Shown piece after piece: positions 23,656-36,082 of a stretch of 64,000 nt of DNA. Below the pieces are notes generated by a model, which was not told where the DNA came from, made no database searches, and worked only from the letters and a program-made list of their open reading frames with translations. Source of the stretch: Mytilus californianus (lineage: Eukaryota; Mollusca; Bivalvia; Mytilida; Mytilidae); contig NW_026262712.1 of NCBI RefSeq assembly GCF_021869535.1, positions 45,490,884 to 45,554,883 on the forward strand, in the 5' to 3' direction. The number at the start of each line of letters is the position of its first letter. The stretch's first letter is position 1. A program made the translations under genes and the position numbers.

Positions 23656-24540
23656 TAAGTGAATGGATCTCTATGAAATTTTACCATAAGGTTCAATACC
23701 ACAAAAGGAAGGTTGGGATTGATTTTGGGGGTTATGGTACCAACAGTTTAGGAATTAGGGGCCAAAAAGGGGCAAAAAATAAGCATTTTTGTAACTTCCA
23801 GACATAACTTGTGTGTTAGTGTAAGGATCTCTCTGACATTGTACCACAAGGTTCCATATCACAAAGGGAATGCTGGGATTGATTTTGGGGGTAATTGCCT
23901 CAAAATTTTAGGAATTAGGGGCCAAAAAAGGGGCAAAAAACAAGCATTTTTCTAGTTTCATGACAATAACTTGTGTGTAAGTGTATGAATCTTTCTGAAA
24001 TTGTACTACAAGGTTCCATATCACAAAGGGAAAGCTGGAATTGAGTTTTGGGGTAATTGCCCAAAACTTTTAGGAAAAAGGGGCCAAAAATAAGCATTTT
24101 TCCAGTTTCCAGACAATAACTTATGTTCAAGTGTATGGATCTCTCTGAAATTGTACTGCAAGGTACCATACCACTAAGGGAAGGCTGGAATTGATTTTGG
24201 GGGTAATTGCCTCAAAATTTTAGGAATTAGGGGCCAAAAAGGGGAAAAAACAAGCATTTTTCTAGTTTCAGGACAATAACTTGTGTGTAAGTGTATGGAT
24301 CTTTATGAAATTGTACTACAAGGTTCCATATCACAAAGGGAAAGCTGGGTTTGAGTTTTGGGGTAATTGCCCTAAACGTTTAGGAATTTATGGCCAAAAA
24401 GGGGCCAAAAAACAAGCATTTTTCTAGTTTCCAGACAATAACTTGTGTTCAAGTGTATGGATCTCTCTGAAATTGTACTGCAAGGTACCATACCACAAAG
24501 GGAAGGCTGTTATTGAGTTTTGGGGTGATGAATCATAAGG
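23656..24540. repeat. 158-bp tandem repeat, about 5.5 units
   Basis: Units contain 'caaggttccatatcacaaag', 'attgattttgggggtaattg', 'ttaggaattaggggccaaaa' and 'caagcatttttctagtttc'. Corresponding points fall near 23692, 23850, 24010, 24165, 24325 and 24482. It is the body of the ACGACCGC-ended element. Minus-strand short frames here are shadows. Confidence 0.85.
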
Positions 24541-24984
24541 GGGTTCAAAAAATTTGGGGGGGGGATTTTTTTTTCCTTTTTTTTTCTTTAAAATTTTCCA
24601 TTTTAAATTCAATGGTTATTTCTGATTTATATATAAAAGCAAATAATAATGATATGGTTTGAATAGGTAAATTAAAATTTGTTAAGTTCTTAGACAACAT
24701 TCATTCTGTGTCAGAAACCTATGCTGTGTCAAATATTTAATCACAATCCAAATTCAGAGCTGTATCAAGCTTGAATGTTGTGTCCATACTTGCCCAAACT
24801 GTTCAGGGTTCGACCTCTGCGGTCGTATCAAGCTGCACCCCAGCGGAGCATTTTATTCTAATTGGATTGCATATTTGCTTACAATTCTGAAAATTATAGT
24901 AGATAAATAGAAACTGTAAAAAGGAAAAATGATCAGCAGGATAAGATCTACAAAAGTATTGACATGACTGAAATTGACAGTTAA

Positions 24985-25258
24985 TAGATATAAAAAGATG
25001 TGGTATGAGTGCCAATGTGACAACTCTCCATTCAAGTCACAATTTGTAAAAGTAAACAATTATAGGTCAAATTACGGCCTTTAACACAGAGCATTGGCTC
25101 ACACCTACAGCAAGCTATAAAGGGACCCAAAAATGACTAGTGTAAAACCATTCAAACAGGAAAACCAACAGTCTAAAAAACGAGTAACACTTTTTTGAAC
25201 CACATCAACAAACGACAACCACTGAACAACAGGTTCTTGACTTAGGACAGGTGCTCTA
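24985..25258 (-). repeat. Dispersed repeat family A, minus copy
   Basis: It reads 'aaagatgtggtatgagtgcc', 'gacaactctccattcaagtc', 'aaacgacaaccactgaac' and 'gacttaggacaggtgc', the inverse of the blocks at 43990-44290. Confidence 0.75.
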
Positions 25259-25455
25259 TTAAGAGTTTACTGAGGCCATTGTTGACGATGCAGGTGAGTG
25301 ACACATGCTCTTTAGAGTCTCTAGTTCCGGAATTACGCCCAACTTTCTGTGTACTGGTATAAATCAAAATTGAGAGCAACATGTAAATGAACAAATTATT
25401 TTTCATTGGAATGATTTTGGAAGAAAATAAAATTAAAATGTGTTCATTTTTTCAG

Positions 25456-25475
25456 ACAGAAACAAAAAGACATAA
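25456..25475 (+). CDS. TMEM141-like protein, terminal coding exon
   Basis: Acceptor 'attttttcag' ends at 25455. Joined in phase, the exon adds D-R-N-K-K-T and a TAA at 25473-25475, a short basic tail like that of TMEM141 (108 residues in human). A different frame stays open to 25562, but it is not compatible with the upstream exon phase. The intron before it (21650-25455) holds a 2.9-kb nested transposon. Confidence 0.55.
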
Positions 25476-25558
25476 CCAGTATTCAGTAGTGGACACAAGA
25501 CATTTATTGATGGGTAGCCTCACACCATGTGGTTTTAATGCGGCAGATAAAAGTTGGG

Positions 25559-25564
25559 AATAAA
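25559..25564 (+). promoter_or_regulatory. Polyadenylation signal AATAAA of the TMEM141-like gene
   Basis: AATAAA lies 84 bp after the stop codon at 25473, on the coding strand. It is a likely 3' end signal. Confidence 0.5.
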
Positions 25565-25894
25565 CAGCTGTGATAAAAACTTTACAACAGAGAGAACAGT
25601 CTAAAAAGTTGTTTTGAAAATTGAAGAATCATCATTGTTTTTTATTTAATTAAATTTTTATATAAGAGTTTAATGGTGTGTACTTTCCCTGATACTGATA
25701 GTGACCATATGAAGTGCCTACAAGTCATAATAATTTGTTGCCTCAGAATCAAGTTAATTAGTCTTGGTTTGGTGACCTGTGTTCCCGTGGTTATGTTTTG
25801 ATATCTGATGTTAAAATAGGGCTAAAGTTTATGTCCTTCATAAAATACAAAGTTGTGTTTAATGTCATATCATATCATATCAACTTGTGTTCAT

Positions 25895-26255
25895 ACTGGA
25901 TATGATTATAAGATTACGGTGTTCACCTTGTGTGCATGGGGTCGTAGGTTCGAACCCCAGCCAGGTCAAACCAAAGACTTTAAAATTGGTATTTGCTGCT
26001 TCTTTGCTAAGCACACAGCATTTAGGAGTAAGAACAAAGGCTGGTTGGCTCAGAGTCAGAATAATGTGTCCGTGTAAGGTGACATGTCTTCCTTTGGACT
26101 GTTACCTTGTGAACAAGCACGTTTAAAATCCGGCTCAGTGTGTTGGTCTAGTACAAAGCAGGTTAAATATTCATATAACCTTAACATGTTCTTGTCCTGA
26201 ATATGCGTATTAATTTGCCACTGGACGTTAAGCAGCCATTCGTCATCATCATTAA
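25895..26255 (+). mobile_element. tRNA-derived SINE with 'gccactggacgttaagc' tail
   Basis: A box-B-like 'ggttcgaaccccagcc' lies at 25947-25962. Downstream are 'aaagactttaaaattggtat', 'gagtaagaacaaaggctggt', 'aatccggctcagtgtgttgg' and the tail 'atttgccactggacgttaag'. Tail scraps of the same family occur near 28565-28620, 26385-26420, 60020-60045, 60320-60350 and, inverted, 62117-62150. The 5' head (box A) is eroded. Confidence 0.8.
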
Positions 26256-26656
26256 AGATTACCAGCTTCACATCAAACATCCATCAGTCCAAATGGATAA
26301 AAGTACAATTTGTATAAAAAATTTGAAATTGTTTATCATAAATCCACATTATCAATTTGCTTACATTTTTTTGTCATGGATATGGATGAAATATTTGCCA
26401 CAAGATGTTGAGCAAACAAAAATCATTCAGCCATTGGCTCTCATTTACTATTACCATGAATCTTTATCTGTGGTAACCTAGTTAAGGGTAGTATTTAGGA
26501 TGAAATAGATTTGATTTAATCATGGTGCAGCCTTCCAAATTCCATGGTATTAAATCAAATATGTATAACTTTTCTGTTTCCATTTGCTGATAAAAGACAA
26601 TATGGTGCATGTTCTCAACTTAAGATACAGTCATACATAATTTTACCCCCATTGTA

Positions 26657-26860
26657 AAAATATGGAAATGTTGTATCATTGGCAATGAGACAACTATTCA
26701 CTAGAGTACAAATAAAGTGGATATAGGCAATTACAGGCCACCATACAGCCTTTAACAATGAGAAAAAAACTTATTCTGTATAGTCTGCTATAAAAGGCCC
26801 TGACGTGAGAAATGAGAAACAATTCAAACGAGAAAACTAACAGCCTATCTTATAACAAAA
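26657..26860 (-). repeat. Dispersed repeat family A, minus copy (short)
   Basis: 'gttgtatcattggcaatgag', 'ggccaccatacagcctttaa' and 'caattcaaacgagaaaac' match the inverse of family A. Only the right-hand 200 bp is present. Confidence 0.7.
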
Positions 26861-27026
26861 AAAATAACTCCATTGGGATATTATATTATGCCATATGCAA
26901 CAAGATAGGTGCAACATTCAGTGCATGATCTGCCTACTGTTCTTAAGCACCTGAGATCATCCCTAGTGTTTTATGCGTTTGCGTTACTAAATCTAAATTT
27001 CTATGTAGTTATTTTTTTGTTTTTGT

Positions 27027-27782
27027 TATGCCCCTGCCGTAGCTGAGGGGGCATTATGTTTTACCCTTGTCCGTCTGTACGTCCGTACCTACGTCCCAAA
27101 GTTGGTTTCCGTTTTCTAAACTTTAGACTGCCTCAACCAAATGTTATGAAACTTATACACAACGCTTATTACCACAAAATACAGATCAAGATTGAATTTT
27201 GGTGGTGTCACTTTAACCCAGAGTTATGCCCCTTTACAAATGGAAAAATTGCTGAATTTTTTGTTTCTGTTCTCTAACTTAAGTTGGCCTCAACCAAGTG
27301 TTATGAAACTTATACAGAATGCTTATTATCACAAAATACAGATCAAGTTTGAATATTGGGGATGTCACTTTTATTGTTCTAGAGTTATGCCCCTTTACAA
27401 ATGGAAAAATTGCTGAATTTTTTGTTTCCATTCTCTAACTTAAGTTAGCCACAACCAAATGTTATGAAACTTATACACAATGCTTATTACTACAAAATAC
27501 AGATCAAATTTGTTTTTGAAGGGTGTCACTCTTATTGTTCTAAAGTTATGCCTCTTTACAAATTGAAAAATTGCTGAATTTTTCGTTTCCATTCTCTAAC
27601 TTAAGTCTGCCTCAACCAAATGTTATGAAACTTATACACATTTGTTATTACCACAAAACTCAGAACAAGTACAAATTTGGGTAGCGATACTTTTACCGTT
27701 TTTCAGTTATGTCCCTTTATAACTTTATATGATAGACAAGCGGGGGCATCATTTGTGTCCCATGGACACATTCCCCATTTAT
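27027..27782. repeat. Repeat family D: about 150-bp tandem units bounded by GGGGGCA-type ends
   Basis: The left end is 'gttatgcccctgccgtagct' and 'gagggggcattatg'. The right end is 'acaagcgggggcatcattt' and 'gtgtcccatggacacattcc'. Between them are four or so units with 'caaccaaatgttatgaaact', 'acaaaatacagatcaa' and 'agttatgcccctttacaaat'. Plus-strand short frames are shadows. A related left/right pair bounds 33748-34142. Confidence 0.8.
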
Positions 27783-28895
27783 TGTTTTTGACATGTTGTT
27801 TTTGACATAACAATGAACAGTAACCAATATTACTGAAGGTTTTGGGTCAAGTATGAAACAACCAGCTTAATGAGTTGTAGTTTATTGTTTAGATTATACA
27901 AATTTATCTTTGCTCGTAATTTTCACTTAGACAATAAACAAACAAATAATTTTGTATACATTAAGCCTAGGTCATATAAAGGGAATTAATTAATCTATTG
28001 TAAGGTTTGTCCATTTGAAATTGGGTAAGCTTTGTTTGTAATGGTTCATCCCATTAAAGTTTAGTCCATTCTAAAATAGGTATACACGAATGAGTGGTAT
28101 GTTCTATAATAGTCCAGTCTTTCTGATAAGTATTGTTTACAAGTGAGTAGTTTTCTTTATGAGCAATGTGTTAATCTTCACTGACTGAATAATTTAGGAA
28201 CTGAGTAAAAGTCAATGGAACTGAACTCACATGTTGCATTCTGTCGATCTATTGAATCAAGATTATTATTGACATGTTAGTAAGTTTGTTATCAACATAC
28301 CTAGACTTAGACCATTGTTCATTTGATAATTACTGAACTTAAATCACAATATCTAGTTACATGTTGACATCTTCAAAGTAATAGCATCAGTTATTGTAAA
28401 CTATAAAAAAAAATTGAATGTGTATTAAATTTCTAAATTAGTTATTGTCATATTTCCTGCTGACTGTTGCTATAAGTCAATTATTTTTCCTTTTATTGTG
28501 CTATAAAAACATGTAATTTCTTCTTATTCAATGATCATTCTGTCAGATTTTTGTTCTCATCATGAATATGTTTATAATATTTGCAACTGGACATTAAGCA
28601 AACAACAATCAATCAATCTTTATAAATGCTAAGATAGATTGAATCAAACTTGAAAGGTTTCATATAATCATTTATAAGTGAATTTTTTACAATATAAAAG
28701 TTATTTTATTTGTCGTTTTTGAATTTAAATAAAATTCTTCAAACAGAATTGAAATCTGCATACTAGACAAATGATTTAAAACAAATTTAACCCTTTTAAA
28801 CTTTTAGTTGGATGCACTTTAATTTTGATATTGATTGATTAAAGCTTAACATCCAGCAAGTACTACATGCATATTTGGACAATCTCATGTATAAG
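27783..28895. other. Spacer with a SINE tail
   Basis: A truncated SINE 3' tail with 'atttgcaactggacattaag' and 'caatcaatcaatc' lies near 28565-28620. Nothing else was recognised. Confidence 0.45.
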
Positions 28896-29134
28896 ATATA
28901 TGAGCCTCTTCATGGGGTTTTTGATTATGTGATTTTTGGCCGTTTTTATAGTGATTATTTGATTACCAGACAAAATATTTCATTATTATTTGATTATTTG
29001 ATAATCTAGAACTGTATTTTTGATTATTTGATTATCTTGTTTAAAAAAATAATTAATGATTATGTGATTATATTGGCAAAAAAATTATATGATTATGTGA
29101 TTACTTGGACATCCCCATGAGGGGCCTCATATAT
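28896..29134. mobile_element. Small inverted-repeat element with internal GATTATTTGATTAT repeats
   Basis: The left end 'atatatgagcctcttcatgg' and the right end 'ccccatgaggggcctcatat' are near-perfect inverses over about 22 bp. The interior is a string of 'gattatttgattat' and 'gattatgtgattat' copies. Length is 239 bp. No coding capacity. Confidence 0.65.
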
Positions 29135-31673
29135 GAATAGCAGTCCTCAGAAAGTCATATTACCTCAAGTATATTACCCTACTTGGGCACATTATAATGA
29201 CTCCAAACCTACCTATCTGCTCTTTCTTCTTATACCATACGCTCTAGAGAAGCAGAAGATATCAATTTCAAAGTCATTGGTATGGGGAATGACACCCACA
29301 CCCTCTAACACTTGACGTCAGCACCTTAGAGGTGGTACAGACTTTGATACAAATTACAATTTACAGAGGTACAGTTGATGCACCGTATGCACATTCCAAA
29401 TATTGACTTTCATGTCTTGTACTTGTAATCAAACACTGAAATCTGACAGTATTTTGATATTACTGGTAATTAATTCATACAGACTGTAACATAAGAAACT
29501 TTTTGATTTCAGTTGGAAAAGTTATAGCTATTTTGTTTGAAGAATTCAAGTAAAACTTAAATATTTTTCCATAGAAAATGTCAAAGGGAGGTAATTTTCT
29601 TCAATGTTTTATTAAACTTTTCAAAATAAGAATACATTAGATCCATAATGCCAAAAATTAATGCAGTTGAACTTAAATAATTATTCTTAACATTGTTAAG
29701 TGGGCAATGCAAAGATTTACTCTATTTCAATTTTCATCATTATATTTTCAACGAAATGTCTGTTTTACCTTAAGTTGTTGGGGAGTGACAATTTTCAAAA
29801 AAGACTAATAGTTAAGGACTTTAATGCACTGACCTAACACACCTCTTTATTATATATCATTTCAAAAGTATTCCTCTAGTGCAATTTATCAAGGTCAAAG
29901 GTCAAGAATGAACATTGCAAAATCTGCTAGAATTAAACAAAATACAATTTTCTGGTTCTCTTAGGATAATCATTTTCAAAATATAATATGAACCTTATAG
30001 AACAGGATACAATAATTCCAAATTAAACAAAAATCAAGACTTTAGTTGCAGAATATTTATAGAAAAATTGCAAATCTTAAAAAATCTACCCAAAATGAAA
30101 ATAAAAATTGGTTTTAGGTGATTATCTGTTAAGTAACAAAGAATTATTTTAATTTTCACTCAGTTTCATCATTTTTACTGGAATTTCTGGAAAGAGGTAT
30201 GGTCTTCAAGAAATATGTTTTAAATATTTCAAATCTATCTCCTAAATATTTTGTTACAACCTGGAAAAACAGAAAGTACAGATGCTAAGCTTTCGAATGA
30301 TATAAAATATATCCATTTGTTAGGCGAGTGCAATCAAAATTAAATTTTATGGTAGATGCCACTCCACTATTAACTGTAGATTAAAAAAAAAAAGTCTGGT
30401 CATTATCAAATATTTATTTATTTCATCCGAACTAGTCTTAAATAACTGCATTATCCAGCTAAGCCATACAGGCTCATCTAAGCGTCTAGTTTTCTTTTTC
30501 CTACAACAGTCATTGAAGCCAGAATGTGCTATTTCTTGCCGTGTCAACAATCTGTTAAAGGTTGTGATTAAGTCAGTTTGACTCTGTTCAGTTAAGACCA
30601 CCGTTGTTCAGTTACCTTTTTCTTGGAACTGTGTCCATAGTCAGTCATAAAACTTTTTTCAAGAAAAATTTGAAAGGGATTCAAGCTTGAGGAAAACTGA
30701 CAAAGGTAGAATTTCTTCAGAGCTATTGTCAAAATTTTCAGTGATATCTCTTGTTTGTGTGTGATAATGTTTTTGTTATTATGTGCTGTTTTTTGTCTTC
30801 CTTTCTCCTATCTGTCTTCTATGGATTTTCAATATTTCCTCTTTGTTTGTAACACATATGCCTCCTTTTTCTCCAAGTCTTTAAATCAAATCAATCTTAA
30901 ACAACATCACGTTTTCTAGAAAACAACAACTAAATTTGACAAAAACTAAAAGGACAAGACATCTAGAAATACTGCAATAATCAAAATCATTTTGAGAATT
31001 TTTATTAAAATGTATACAACATCTTTTTGCTGGTACATGAAAACATAAATACTCCAAACTAAATATATAAAATAGATAACATTAATCTTATAGAATTCCA
31101 ATTCATTCAATACATCAAGAAAATTATATACTTTTTGCATAAATAAGGCATCGCCATTTCTGCTTTCAAAATTGCACTTAATTCTATTTCAAACATTGCA
31201 CAAGGTGACAAATGTGTAGATATCTCAGTTTAGATTTCATAGTCGTCACTCTTTTGAAATAAACAATAAACACATATATTTTGTTCCTCTTAATTCTGTG
31301 TTAAAAAAGTTCACTTTAATTATTATATAAGCAGCATTTCAAGCAAATTAGATGAACTGAGTAAAATCATGATTTAAAAATATTTTTTCGTGAAAGCATA
31401 CAATTTGTATCAATTGAAAAGCACTTGTAAAAATAAGCCTAAATTAGTGTTCACTGTTTAAAAAATATGCTACCTGAATAAAACTACAAAATGTATAGAA
31501 GAAAATGACAAGATCAATAATATCACATATCGGTGTTTTTATTATGTACAGTATTAAAATGGAAAAGGCACATCTTGATTTAAAGGGGGATTTTTTCCAA
31601 TATTTAAATCAAAAATATTACAATAACACAATAAACAACAATTGAAAATGTGTTTTTCTAGATTGCAGTATAA
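29135..31673. other. AT-rich spacer
   Basis: No exon or RNA gene was recognised on either strand. Short frames (29133-29315, 30347-30601, 30946-31140) show no domain and no splice context. Confidence 0.35.
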
Positions 31674-31823
31674 AGACAATAATAGTGTATTGACTTGACA
31701 TATCAGCGATATAAGGATTCAGCCCGCAACTGAGAAAAAGCTCGGCAGAGCCTCGCATTTCCCCGTTTCTAAGTTCTCATCCTTATATCGTTGATATGTC
31801 AAGTCAAGACACTATTATTGTCT
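31674..31823. mobile_element. 150-bp foldback element
   Basis: The left arm 31674-31718 begins 'agacaataatagtgtattga'. The right arm 31779-31823 ends 'gacactattattgtct'. The arms are inverse over about 45 bp with few mismatches ('gacttgacatatcagcgat' against 'atcgttgatatgtcaagtc'), separated by a loop of about 60 bp. It is probably a small MITE. Confidence 0.75.
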
Positions 31824-32111
31824 ATATCAATCGTGAAGTACCAATTTTCATGGATTTTATTTGTATAGGTAAACCAGAAATTGAAGTGTTAAACAAGTAC
31901 ATGTACATTAATGTTTATTAGGCTTGTATGTAGAATTTAACAAAACCCTGAAAACCAAGAATCCACACAAAACAATTTTTCCTCAATCCACGAAAATTGG
32001 TACCCACAGTATTGGACCTGGTGATGAGCTGATGATTATATTGTGTTGTGATGTCATTAATTTAAACAGAAAACATTTTGACGATGAATTTGAAATTAAA
32101 ATTCAGTAAAA

Positions 32112-32770
32112 TAGTTTTTATAAACTGTTGACACAGAGATATGTCTCACCTGTCTGCATAAAATTTAGAAAAAGACAATCTGATGGACAGCATTATTGCT
32201 TATTAATTCAAAGTCGCTGGACCATGATCTAGTGGGCAGGGCCTGTAAATGGTCGACAAACTGAGATGTAAAGACAGTAATGTAACTTTATAGAAAATAT
32301 CGTTGTCTATTTTTAAGAAGTTCTTATCAAATTGACTTAAGCAGAAAACTTAACATTAAAAATTGCTTATTAATTGAAAGTCGCTGAACCAATACCTAGG
32401 GGGCAGGGCCTCGAAATAGACGTCAAACTGATATGTACTGATAGTTATGCAACTTTATACAAAATATCATTGATCTATTACAAGTAGATCCTATCAAACT
32501 AACTTAAGCAGAAAACTTAACATTGAAAATTGATAATTAATTGAAAGTCGGTGAACCATAACCTAGGTGGCAGGGCTTCAAAATAGTGGTTACTCTGATA
32601 TGTACTAATAGTAATGCAACTTTGTATAAAATATCAATGATCTATCACAAGTAGTTCCTATTAAACTAACTTAAGCAGAAAATTTAACAATTGTTGATGC
32701 TGTCGTCGCTGGAAAAGCAATCCCTATGTCTGGCATTCTGCAACTTTTGTCAGCGACAAGGCAAAAATCA
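32112..32770 (+). repeat. Dispersed repeat family B, diverged copy
   Basis: It begins 'ataaactgttgacacagaga' and ends near 'gctgtcgtcgctgg', 'tccctatgtctggc' and 'gcgacaaggcaaaaatc'. It has about three internal units with 'aattgaaagtcgctgaacc', 'gggcagggcc' and 'aacttaagcagaaaacttaa'. The layout equals 1077-1925 and 48826-49641, but the sequence is a distinct subfamily. Confidence 0.7.
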
Positions 32771-33747
32771 TAAAATATTTTAAATGATATAAAAGTAGTA
32801 GCCATGTGTTTGAGAATGAGAAATTAAATTTAAACTTTTCAAATGTGCTTGTTAATCTAGCTTTTCTGTTTTAAAATATTTCAACATAAATTAGTATCAA
32901 GTTGGTATCAAAGGAAAACCTTTTTTCATACTTGTGCCCTGATCCCTAGGTCCCTAGGTACTTGATCTTTTTCAAACTTTTCATATAACCCAAAGTAAAT
33001 TGTTACAATGAATGGTAAGAATATTTGCCTCACACTGCACTAGCTTTAATCTGAGAACCTTTCGATAGCAATGGGCAAAAAAATTTCAACAGTAAATTAG
33101 TTTGAAGAAATGAATTTAAGATGCATGTCGTAAAGAAATATGGCCAATAGAAATTTTAAAAGGAGAAAGCCGCTTGAATAAGTACAATAAAAGAACTTTA
33201 TATATCATCATTACATAGAGAAACAATTGATTAGTATATAGCATTAAATGCTGATATCATTACTGTTAAAAGCACATATATTTTGTCAATGTTATAAACC
33301 CTTTATATTTTATCTATTTGTTTAGCAACTAACTTAAACTGACACTATCAGATTTCAACAGTGCTAAATAAACATCAAAACAAACAACAAAAAACAAGTC
33401 AACTCAAGCAATAAATTAAAACAAACATCTAAAACATAGATAAAACCTACCCAATAAAACTGAGTATTAAATTGTTATGCAATATGTAATCCTTGTTAAT
33501 TATAACTGTAGTATTTTGTTACAAGAATCTAAAAATAATTCTAAAATAATTAAAAAATACAAACAACAATGTAAACAAAAGCACTGCAGCAGTAAAATCT
33601 TATAACTTGGTTATGATGAGCTAACAACAACTGTCTGCATTTTTTAAAGCTAAAATAGTAACTTTTAAAAACATTTCAACATTAGAATAAAAAAAAATAT
33701 GCTATGACTATGATGCAGAATAACAGTTAGATGTACAGGTAAAACAC
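32771..33747. other. AT-rich spacer
   Basis: Nothing was recognised. Confidence 0.35.
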
Positions 33748-34142
33748 TTATGCCCCTGCTTGCAGCCTTATCACAAAAATTCAGCTGTAAGTCTGCCAAA
33801 AGTCAGTCAACCAGAACAAAACACAAATTCAATCTGTAATTCATCATTTGATACTAATGTACCAAACATCTTCTCAAGATCTGGATTTATTAAAATAAAA
33901 TCTAGGCATGTAAAATGTTCATGAACATTTTTACATCTTTTTTCTGCTAAAATTTGGTAAATCTGAACGAAAAACAAACTAAAATGTGCAAGTAATCATT
34001 TTACACTAATGTACCAAACTTAGATCAATGTCTGCAGGCATAATAAAAAAAATGTCTGGACAAGTTTGAGTTCAGAAGGACTTAAGGACGAACACAGGTA
34101 GCACTATATGCCCCTGCCACTAAGTGGCAGTGGCAGGGGTTA
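33748..34142. repeat. Family D-like element with GCCCCTGC ends
   Basis: The left end is 'cttatgcccctgcttgcag'. The right end holds 'tatgcccctgccactaag' immediately followed by its inverse 'tggcagtggcaggggt', a small hairpin at 34110-34140. The interior has two units with 'atttgatactaatgtaccaa' and 'attttacactaatgtaccaa'. It is coding-free. Confidence 0.5.
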
Positions 34143-36078
34143 AAAAATGTAAAGAAACTATGGCTCCAAAATATGTAAGACAATATTAGATATTGCTTTA
34201 TGGACTTTTTGTCAAGTTTTGTTGGAAAAAATGTTAAGATATTTTATAATTCTTCACATACAGTTAAAAATGACATAATTTATCATTTGGATTTAGTTTT
34301 CAATTCTTGTAAAACACAAAAGACAAATAAATAATCTCAATGGTTGAAAACATGTTTATAGGTAAATCAAAGTAAAAAACAAAGAAACAAATTCAGCAAC
34401 AAAAATGGATGATATCATAATCTCTTGAAGCAGTGCATGCTTATAACTTTGGACAACATAAGTAACTTTCAAGTGATTACTTTTAAAATTATAATCACAG
34501 AGTTATGGTAGACCAATTCAATAATTGTATTGCACCCTTTGTGACATAAGGCATTTACAGTAGTTGTAAGTTGTAATTTTATAAATATTTGACTGACATT
34601 AAATAAAGATCTAGGTTCAGCATCAAGTTCAAATCTGAACCACAATTCAGACTAACTTTTGATCACATCTGAGTATTAAATACATTGCAGACTTGAATAG
34701 AAATAAAAACAAATAAATAATGAGATTAATCATAAGCTTTCCTATTACAATAAATTACATACTATTACAATAAGGCACAACTGAGTTTTAATGAATAAGA
34801 AGAATAAGAATAAGAATAAGAAAATCTATTGTTCCAATTAAGGGCCCTTGATGGGCAGCATGACATTTATAATATTTTTACATTGAATACAAAAATATAA
34901 AAAACGCCTTTTACACAGAAATATGCTTCAACTGCTTTGCAGCTAAACTAAAAAATGAATTCGATGAACTGTTATTTATTGAAAACACATAATAATAGAT
35001 ATCACCAAGTACTTCTTGAAGTAATCTTATAAGAAAGTTGGTCATTGAACAATGTCATTACATTAAATTCAGTTCAACTCGAGTACCAAGCAGAGTCTCA
35101 TAATTTTCAATAAAATGAAATTCAGATAATATATTGGCATTTCAAATATCAAAGTTTTCATAGGTTAATCGTCATCTACATACCCAATTCAAAAGCCAAA
35201 GAATTGATCAAAGTAAAAAGTAATATAATAAATAAAAAAGATAAAAGTATTCACCAATAATATTTAATAGCACATCAGACTACACCTAGCACAAACATAA
35301 AACTCCTCCAAAAAATTGGAATAAAACAAAGACAAACAGCAACAAAAACAAAAAACATGGGAGAAAAAGAAAAACATCAACAAACAATAGGAAAAAAAAC
35401 AAAGAAAAACAACACCAAAAAATAGGAATAAAAACAATGAAAAACACTAATGAAAATAAATTAAGAATAAAAACAAAGAAATACAACAACAAAATCTGGA
35501 ATAAAACAAAGACAAACAGCAGCAAACAACACATGGTCCAGATATGTCAAGTCATTTGATGTTGACTTTAATTGGTCTAAGATTTTATATATATTCATGT
35601 ACTAGGGCAACCAATAAATAACAAGTATCAAGGTATTTCACGAAACATAGCTGATCATAACTTATCTAATAACTGTAGCAGTCTACAATGAATTGTGTAA
35701 GATGGTGATACCAATAGAGTCACACCTATGTTTCATATCTGAAAAAATAAAAAGATAATCACAAGGAATTTATGTATAAGGTCAAGTACAAAGTACAGTG
35801 GTCTAAAAACCTACGGTATTTGTCAAGGAATGATAACACTGCCTGTGTATCAAAAAGAACTGTGTTACTGTCAGTCTATCAAGAAGTACTGTTAGGTCTG
35901 GTCATTATTGGAAATAAAAATGGAAAGTAATCTTGATTGTGGTCATAATGGATACCAAGAACAGAATGTTATTAAGAAATGTGGTTCTTTTCTTAAAATA
36001 AATTTTGCCTTTTCAGATGGAATTATGGACTAATTACCACAATCTTAACATATGATATTGATACATGAATTTGTCCCA
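34143..36078. other. AT-rich spacer with microsatellite and A-rich low complexity
   Basis: (AATAAG)n lies at about 34793-34826. 35281-35540 is an A-rich block made of loose repeats; 'ggaataaaacaaagacaaac' occurs at both its ends (about 35318 and 35499). Its minus-strand 82-codon Phe/Leu frame is a low-complexity artefact. No gene was seen. Confidence 0.5.
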
Positions 36079-36082
36079 TTAA

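Larger units (their letters stand above)
21988..24853. mobile_element. ACGACCGC-ended element, interrupted by a retroelement
   Basis: The left end has 'tttttatacgaccgc' and 'gtggtcgtatattggtatga'. The right end has 'ctgcggtcgtatcaagctg' followed by 'ccccagcggagc'. The body is a tandem array (about 158-bp units, 23656-24540). At 22090-22094 the sequence 'ctttagtttaagt' breaks off and continues at 23656 as 'taagtgaatggatctct', exactly where a retroelement is inserted. The right end recurs alone at 43232-43375. No transposase was seen. Confidence 0.75.

Noticed and set aside
25456..25562. Longer C-terminus of the TMEM141-like protein in another frame (35 codons)
   Set aside because: Its phase does not fit the upstream donor. 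The in-phase reading stops after six residues.
27056..27416. Two plus-strand frames of 73-74 residues
   Set aside because: They are overlapping shadows of the family D tandem units, with no independent support.
35286..35534. 82-residue Phe/Leu-rich membrane protein on the minus strand
   Set aside because: It is the complement of an A-rich low-complexity block with loose repeats.
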